Assembly (NCBI GenBank): GCA_938003565.1
Contig: CALKYB010000363.1
Coordinates: 1 to 10,199, forward strand
Length of the DNA stretch: 10,199 bases
DNA from: an uncultured bacterium
Lineage (GTDB): Bacteria > Bdellovibrionota_C > UBA2361 > SZUA-149 > CALKYB01
Reading direction: 5' to 3'
The notes beneath the pieces were generated by a model that was not told the DNA's origin, did not search any database, and was given only the letters and a program-made list of their open reading frames with translations. Of the stretch, positions 8,301-10,199 are shown one piece after another. The position numbers were made by a program, and so were the translations under genes. Each line of letters opens with the position of its first letter. Position 1 is the stretch's first letter.

Positions 8301-10199
8301 TTGCAATTGGAATATCGTTTACGGGAGTAATTGTAATAGTAACTGTAGCTTGATCGCAGGTGGTAGGAGTAATGTCATCACATATTTCATAAACAAATGA
8401 ATCTACGCCATTATAATCTAAGCTAGGGGTGTAGGAGTACGTCCCGTCCCCGTTCCAGACCAAAGTTCCATTAGTAGGGTTGGCAACTAAGGTAGGTCCC
8501 TCTCCATCAGGAAAAACATCATTGCCAAGCACAGCTGAGCTGAGCGTAGTATCTTCGAGAGTCGTTTCGGTATCATCTTCAGCAATCGGAATATCATTAA
8601 CCGGGGTGACTGTTATCTCTACTGTGGCTTGACTACAAACCAAAGGTGCGGCGTCATCACAGACTTGATATACAAATGTATCGACACCATTAAAGTTTGG
8701 ATTTGGAAGGTAGACATAGGTTCCATCGCCATTCCAAGTCAACATACCATTGCTTGGACTACTAACTAGGCTAGGCAATTCACCATCAGGCACACTATCA
8801 TTACCCGGAACTGAGCCTAACAGCGAACCATCCTCAACAACCGTTTCAAAATCATCAGTCGCTGTGGGAACATCATTGGCAGCCGTTACGGTAATAGTAA
8901 CAGTTGCCGGATCGCAAGTTGTTTGAACTACATCATCACATATTTCATAATCAAAACTATCGGTCCCATTAAAATCACCATTGGGCGTATAGGTGTAAGT
9001 TCCGTCCCCATTCCAAGTTAACACACCATTAGCTGGTCCACTCACTAAGTTCGGCAGCTCTCCATCGGGCGCGTCATCATTTGATAAGACAGTCGTCGTC
9101 AGCGATCCATCCTCGACAACCGTCTCAGTATCATCTTCAGCTATCGGAACATCATCAACAGGCAAAACTGTTATAGTTACTGTAGCTTGAGGACAGTTAG
9201 TTGGAACTAAATCGTCACATATCGCATAGACAAAACTATCCACCCCATTAAAATCGGAATTAGGAGTATAGGTATAACTTCCGTCCGTATTAAAAGTTAA
9301 TGTCCCGTTAGAAGTTGAACTAACTAGGGAGTGCGCTTCAGCATCTGGGAAGCTATCGTTAGCATCAACTGTGCTGGAGAGAGTTGTGTCTTCATTGATA
9401 GTCTCACTATCATTTACAGGGGCAGGAATATCATTCTGACCTACCACCGTAATAGTTACAGTAGCCTGATCACAGGTCGTCGGAACAACATCATCGCAAA
9501 TCTGATAAACAAAACTATCCACCCCATTAAAATCAGGATTAGGTGTGTATGTATAGGTCCCGTCACCGTTCCACCCCAAAGTTCCATTTGAAGTTCCCGA
9601 GACGAAGACCGGTGGCTCACCATCAGGCGCACTATCATTTCCTGAGACATTTGCCGAAATTGAAGAATCTTCATTCACCGTCTCACTATTATCCATAGCG
9701 TCTGGAATATCATTCATTGAATTAACAACAATCGAAACAGTCGCAAAAGCACAAGAAACCGGAGTCCCATCATCGCAAATCTCATACTGAAACGAATCCG
9801 TTCCAAAAAAATCTTGATTAGGCGTGTAAGTGAATGTCCCATCTGAATTTAGAACAAGCACCCCATTACTAACATCTGAAACAGGAGTTGTTGTAACTAT
9901 TAAATTGTCACCTTGCGGATCCTGATCAACTCCATTACCGTTGTCGGCAATAACATTTCCATTCAAGACTGTATCTTCCCCGATTACAAAATTATCGGAC
10001 CGAGCTACCACGGAAGCCGAACAACCATTGCCAATCGGAATCTGATATAAGTTGTTAGTCTGATTACATTCGGTTACCGGTGAAGTAAGGTCTGCAAGGG
10101 TGAGTGGACTCGGGTCACTGGGATCTGCATCGTGATTAGCTAGAATATATAGATCAAAGCCAACACCACCATTATCGGGAACTGTCAGGGTAACATTGC
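2323..10199 (-). CDS. Giant multi-repeat surface/extracellular protein, 5' partial (N-terminus beyond the right edge)
   Basis: The frame is open from the right edge to the TAA at 2323-2325, giving at least 2624 residues. A GTG at 10011 could be taken for a start, but 62 further in-frame codons upstream to the edge lack a stop, and the first cadherin-like repeat would begin right at that GTG, so it is internal. I number residues from that GTG. Order: upstream fragment (10012-10199); 18 cadherin/Ig-like repeats (residues 2-1679; Big_9/Cadherin_5/VCBS-type, 'tandem-95'); thrombospondin type 3 region (1682-2020); carboxypeptidase-regulatory-like domain (2024-2104); four diverged beta-rich modules (2111-2562). 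The composition is strongly acidic, with many DxDxDG-type loops that should bind calcium. No catalytic domain is seen. Such proteins are usually adhesins, biofilm scaffolds or surface stalks; that role is inferred. No LPXTG, PEP-CTERM, MYXO-CTERM, autotransporter barrel or obvious type IX sorting domain is seen at the C-terminus, so its export and anchoring route is unknown. Confidence 0.93.
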   Translation of the reverse strand, partial: NVTLTVPDNGGVGFDLYILANHDADPSDPSPLTLADLTSPVTECNQTNNLYQIPIGNGCSASVVARSDNFVIGEDTVLNGNVIADNGNGVDQDPQGDNLIVTTTPVSDVSNGVLVLNSDGTFTYTPNQDFFGTDSFQYEICDDGTPVSCAFATVSIVVNSMNDIPDAMDNSETVNEDSSISANVSGNDSAPDGEPPVFVSGTSNGTLGWNGDGTYTYTPNPDFNGVDSFVYQICDDVVPTTCDQATVTITVVGQNDIPAPVNDSETINEDTTLSSTVDANDSFPDAEAHSLVSSTSNGTLTFNTDGSYTYTPNSDFNGVDSFVYAICDDLVPTNCPQATVTITVLPVDDVPIAEDDTETVVEDGSLTTTVLSNDDAPDGELPNLVSGPANGVLTWNGDGTYTYTPNGDFNGTDSFDYEICDDVVQTTCDPATVTITVTAANDVPTATDDFETVVEDGSLLGSVPGNDSVPDGELPSLVSSPSNGMLTWNGDGTYVYLPNPNFNGVDTFVYQVCDDAAPLVCSQATVEITVTPVNDIPIAEDDTETTLEDTTLSSAVLGNDVFPDGEGPTLVANPTNGTLVWNGDGTYSYTPSLDYNGVDSFVYEICDDITPTTCDQATVTITITPVNDIPIANDDAETVLEDSSINATVVGNDLAPDGELPTLLTSPANGTLVFNSNGSYTYTPDPDYTGTDSFTYEVCDDVVPSTCDPATVVITVTGTNDIPITSDDFIVVAEDSSVSSTVLPNDSAPDGETPSLVSGTTNGTLVWNGDGTYTYTPNPNFNGNDSFVYEICDDVDPTICDQATVSIVVIPINDIPDAVDDSEITNEDTPLTGVTVSSNDIAPDGELPSLVSNPVNGALTWIGDGTYIYTPNPDFNGTDSFIYEICDDANPAVCDQATVNIVVNPVNDLPIAEDDSETTPEDTLLSGVTVSPNDSFPDGELPVLVSGPASGTLVFQPGGTYTYLPNLNFNGVDTFVYQLCDDISPTVCDPATVTITVTPVNDIPIAEDDTASVAEDSLLNSFVYLNDFYPDGENFSLVSGTANGALTFNPDGSYTYTPNPQFNGIDTFAYEVCDDVTPTTCDPATVTIDVLSVNDIPVTADDTEVVPEDGVLNSTVVSNDASPDGELPTLVTGPANGTLSWNGDGTYTYTPNPDYNGPDSFVYETCDDEIPTICDPSTVNITVTPVNDIPIAEDDTNSVTEDGNLNSTVLGNDSFPDGELPSLVSGPSNGVLTWNGDGTFTYVPDANFAGTDTFVYQICDDVNPTVCDPATVTINVISDNDVPVAEDDSEVTDEDTPLTEVVDDNDFAPDGEQPSLVSGPSSGVLLWNGDGTYTYTPNLNFNGVDSFVYEICDDLDLDVCEPATVTITVNPINDVPIAEDDFASVGEDNLLTSTVNLNDSAPDGELPTLVSGASNGVVTFNSDGTYTYLPNLDFNGSDSFVYEICDDAAPTVCDPATVFITVSAINDVPDAMPDSEVTNEDTPISASVSSNDNAPDGEQPLLVSNPSNGVLLWNGDGTYTYTPAANFFGVDTFDYEICDDADITVCDQVTVTITVNSTNDIPIASDDFETLPEDGSISTSVLGNDYNPEGELPSLVSGPTNGTLVWNGDGSYTYTPNPNYNGVDSFVYQICDDLVPTDCSQATVTLTVTGTNDVPAVNDDFEVVAEDGVLTSSVVGNDSLPDGEPVSLVSGPSNGVLSLLPDGSYTYTPNAEFSGVDTFTYEICDDSVPTDCFQAVVTITVLIDSDEDGIPDVDDLDDDNDGVSDLVEGVLDTDGDGIPDSLDLDSDNDGILDVIEAGGVDPDGDGVINCTVAFGADGFCPDVDPSDGSIPLPDPDTDGDGIPNRLDLDSDNDGIPDVIEGGGVDVDGDGVIDCSAAVGVSGLCPDVDPVVGGVPLPVDDFDGDGVPDYLDLDSDNDGIPDILEAGGVDSDGDGQVDGFVDSDGDGYADSYDSDDNNFPGSGDGGDPLPVPDTDDDGFPDYLDLDSDNDGISDVTESGGPDDDGDGILDCSTAPSFGPDGYCPDLSPETGGTPTVPTDSDGDGTPDFQEVDSDGDGIPDAEECPTGLACPDTDGDGVPDYQDRLCSIAGMITFPNGDPLEGLTVEEADGLFSTTTNADGEFIFANILDGTYNIIATQANGVQVANFIFDTTTVDSCSEPLEIYAEFSLLSPVYFVWNSFYNQHNVVVLQNKGSNVINGTLSLIDLTGNQLDQISYSIPANAEQDVLVNALSGYSTQTYGHIKLEFDNPEDFDGHLAQYRFTPDNSDIEFSIFRAFENIQIGNTYAAFNTIQPSFRYEDLSNTIPNWIQVVNVDEFASKNFTINLYDLNGSLITTSNLTLAPRSRYDTQAGHEVPGLGFVGTVEVVPWDPTAPYLAQLYHYGTGDPMGLNANRFRYASGETAQSPSGYRTSVPISTGGFGSNYLVVTNTEFSVGSVKIDFYDYSGSVAQSQFFSIAPKSQIHLDMNAILGASNSGLAVIEPVGGSKVVAKSMVYFRDSLGDVSTVYGTDSRPSYAGDYSGPYNSFFAQNSWIKLFNTTSVPVSFVIEAYDIGGNLIGSFSQGLAPLSGVEHEVNQVLGLTVPANTVGRVAVISSSPGAIRAEVLRVKPSAFDFTLVDNAASLPIR
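2326..3681 (-). repeat. Four diverged C-terminal beta-rich modules, unrecognised family
   Basis: The last 452 residues resolve into four tandem modules: a 2111-2219 (3355-3681), b 2220-2344 (2980-3354), c 2345-2446 (2674-2979), d 2447-2562 (2326-2673). Each has a strand ending in 'ΦxxΦN', then a strand with the core ΦxΦYDxxGxΦ (INLYDLNGSL in b, IDFYDYSGSV in c, IEAYDIGGNL in d; weaker LSLIDLTGNQL in a), then 'ΦxPxS/A' (IPANA, LAPRS, IAPKS, LAPLS), a 'ΦxG' turn and a 'GxΦxV' strand ending in an aromatic or basic tail. I know no Pfam name for it. The protein ends DNAASLPIR without a hydrophobic tail. The alignment is by eye and identity between modules is low. Confidence 0.7.
3700..3942 (-). 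other. Carboxypeptidase-regulatory-like / SdrD-B-like beta-sandwich domain
   Basis: Residues 2024-2104 fit the pattern IxGxITFPNGDPLEGLTV, TTTNADGEFIFANILDGTYNI, the usual signature of carboxypeptidase regulatory-like (PF13620) or SdrD_B-type domains: an opening G-x-ΦxΦ strand, a 'T(D/N)AxGxFxF' strand and an 'LxxGxYxΦ' turn. C2023 just before and C2094 near its end may be linked. The domain is structural in other surface proteins and here probably separates the rod from the C-terminal modules. Confidence 0.75.
3952..4968 (-). other. Thrombospondin type 3 calcium-binding region of the giant protein
   Basis: Residues 1682-2020 carry about 18 copies of DxDGDGIPD/DSDNDGIPD-type loops, the mark of thrombospondin type 3 repeats (TSP_3, PF02412), which bind calcium and form a rigid wrapped rod in known members. 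Between the loops are Gly/Pro-rich inserts and several cysteine pairs (for example C1748/C1758 and C1812/C1822). The region joins the cadherin-like array to the C-terminal globular modules and probably acts as a calcium-dependent spacer. Confidence 0.93.
4087..4884 (-). repeat. Four-unit higher-order repeat (64-72 residues) inside the thrombospondin type 3 region
   Basis: Four units start with DxDxDG followed by the shared core LDLDSDNDGI: residues 1710-1773 (64), 1774-1837 (64), 1838-1909 (72) and 1910-1975 (66). Units 1, 2 and 4 share the plan loop, core, 'GGxDxDGDG', Cys, Gly-rich turn, 'CPD', and a Pro-rich end (PLP or PTVP). Unit 3 lacks both cysteines and has extra Asp-loop sequence (DSDGDGYADSYDSDD) in their place. 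Confidence 0.85.
4975..10008 (-). repeat. Array of 18 tandem cadherin/Ig-like repeats (about 279 bp, 93 residues each)
   Basis: Cutting after each NDIP/NDVP motif gives units, from the N-terminal side: 1 at 9703-10008, 2 at 9424-9702, 3 at 9145-9423, 4 at 8866-9144, 5 at 8587-8865, 6 at 8308-8586, 7 at 8029-8307, 8 at 7750-8028, 9 at 7468-7749, 10 at 7186-7467, 11 at 6907-7185, 12 at 6628-6906, 13 at 6349-6627, 14 at 6070-6348, 15 at 5791-6069, 16 at 5512-5790, 17 at 5233-5511, 18 at 4975-5232. Units are 93 residues, except unit 1 (102), units 9 and 10 (94) and the last (86, lacking the linker). Consensus landmarks are an IAEDD start, ED near 11-12, ND then PDGE near 22-29, LVSGPxNG, WNGDGTYTYTPNP, FNGVDSFVYEICDD, and CDQATVTITV. 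The fold should be a chain of beta-sandwiches joined by short Pro-containing linkers with Asp/Glu positions suited to calcium at the junctions. Confidence 0.95.
10012..10199 (-). other. Visible part of the giant protein upstream of its first cadherin-like repeat
   Basis: The 62 complete codons from the right edge to the first repeat read in frame without a stop. They contain 'NVTLTVPDNGG', then a Pro/Asp-rich stretch (DADPSDPSPLTLADL) and two cysteines in ECNQTNNLYQIPIGNGCS. This does not match the cadherin-like repeat and probably is the end of a separate N-terminal domain. It is too short to assign. Confidence 0.8.

Noticed and set aside
9456..9674. Minus-strand frame of 72 codons inside the giant gene
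   Set aside because: It is an out-of-frame reading of repeats 2 and 1 of the giant protein, which is strongly supported in its own frame.
5512..9702. Seven-unit superperiod suggested by DA-starting units 2, 9 and 16
   Set aside because: Other units seven apart do not resemble each other more than random pairs, and unit 14 shares the EDTPL feature out of phase, so the pattern is not convincing by eye.
4975..10008. CRISPR array or non-coding tandem repeat
   Set aside because: The 279-bp period is a multiple of three, all units share one open frame, and variation is mostly synonymous, so it is a protein repeat.

Overview
The window is AT-rich bacterial DNA, below 50% GC by eye, and densely coding. 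A lipoprotein signal peptide with a lipobox, Sec-type signals, Shine-Dalgarno-like sites and a very large repetitive exported protein suggest a free-living diderm bacterium. I cannot name the phylum: tandem cadherin-like repeats and thrombospondin type 3 repeats occur in Bacteroidota, marine Proteobacteria, Bdellovibrionota and myxobacterial relatives, and no taxon-specific sorting tag is visible.

Layout. (1) Positions 1-398, minus strand: the N-terminal part of a YdjM-family (PF04307) membrane-bound putative metal-dependent hydrolase, cut by the left edge. (2) Positions 399-518: a short divergent promoter region with oppositely oriented -10-like elements that overlap. (3) Positions 519-1382, plus strand: a secreted protein of unknown function with a TTG start, a good ribosome binding site and four cysteines. 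(4) Positions 1422-2165, minus strand: an SGNH/GDSL-type esterase lipoprotein, convergent with gene 3. (5) From 2323 to beyond the right edge, minus strand: one giant surface or extracellular protein of at least 2624 residues. It fills about 77% of the window and has no stop codon up to base 10199, so its start lies outside.

The giant protein reads, from N to C: a fragment of an upstream region; 18 tandem cadherin/Ig-like repeats of about 93 residues, each with a conserved cysteine pair; an Asp-rich thrombospondin type 3 calcium-binding stretch of about 340 residues with its own 64-72-residue higher-order repeat; one carboxypeptidase-regulatory-like beta-sandwich; and about 450 residues that I resolve into four diverged copies of an unrecognised beta-rich module. 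No C-terminal sorting tag is recognisable. It looks like a long, calcium-stiffened, disulfide-braced adhesin or surface stalk. The SGNH esterase lies 157 bp downstream on the same strand and might be co-transcribed, but nothing proves a functional link. No RNA gene, CRISPR array, insertion sequence or phage element was seen.
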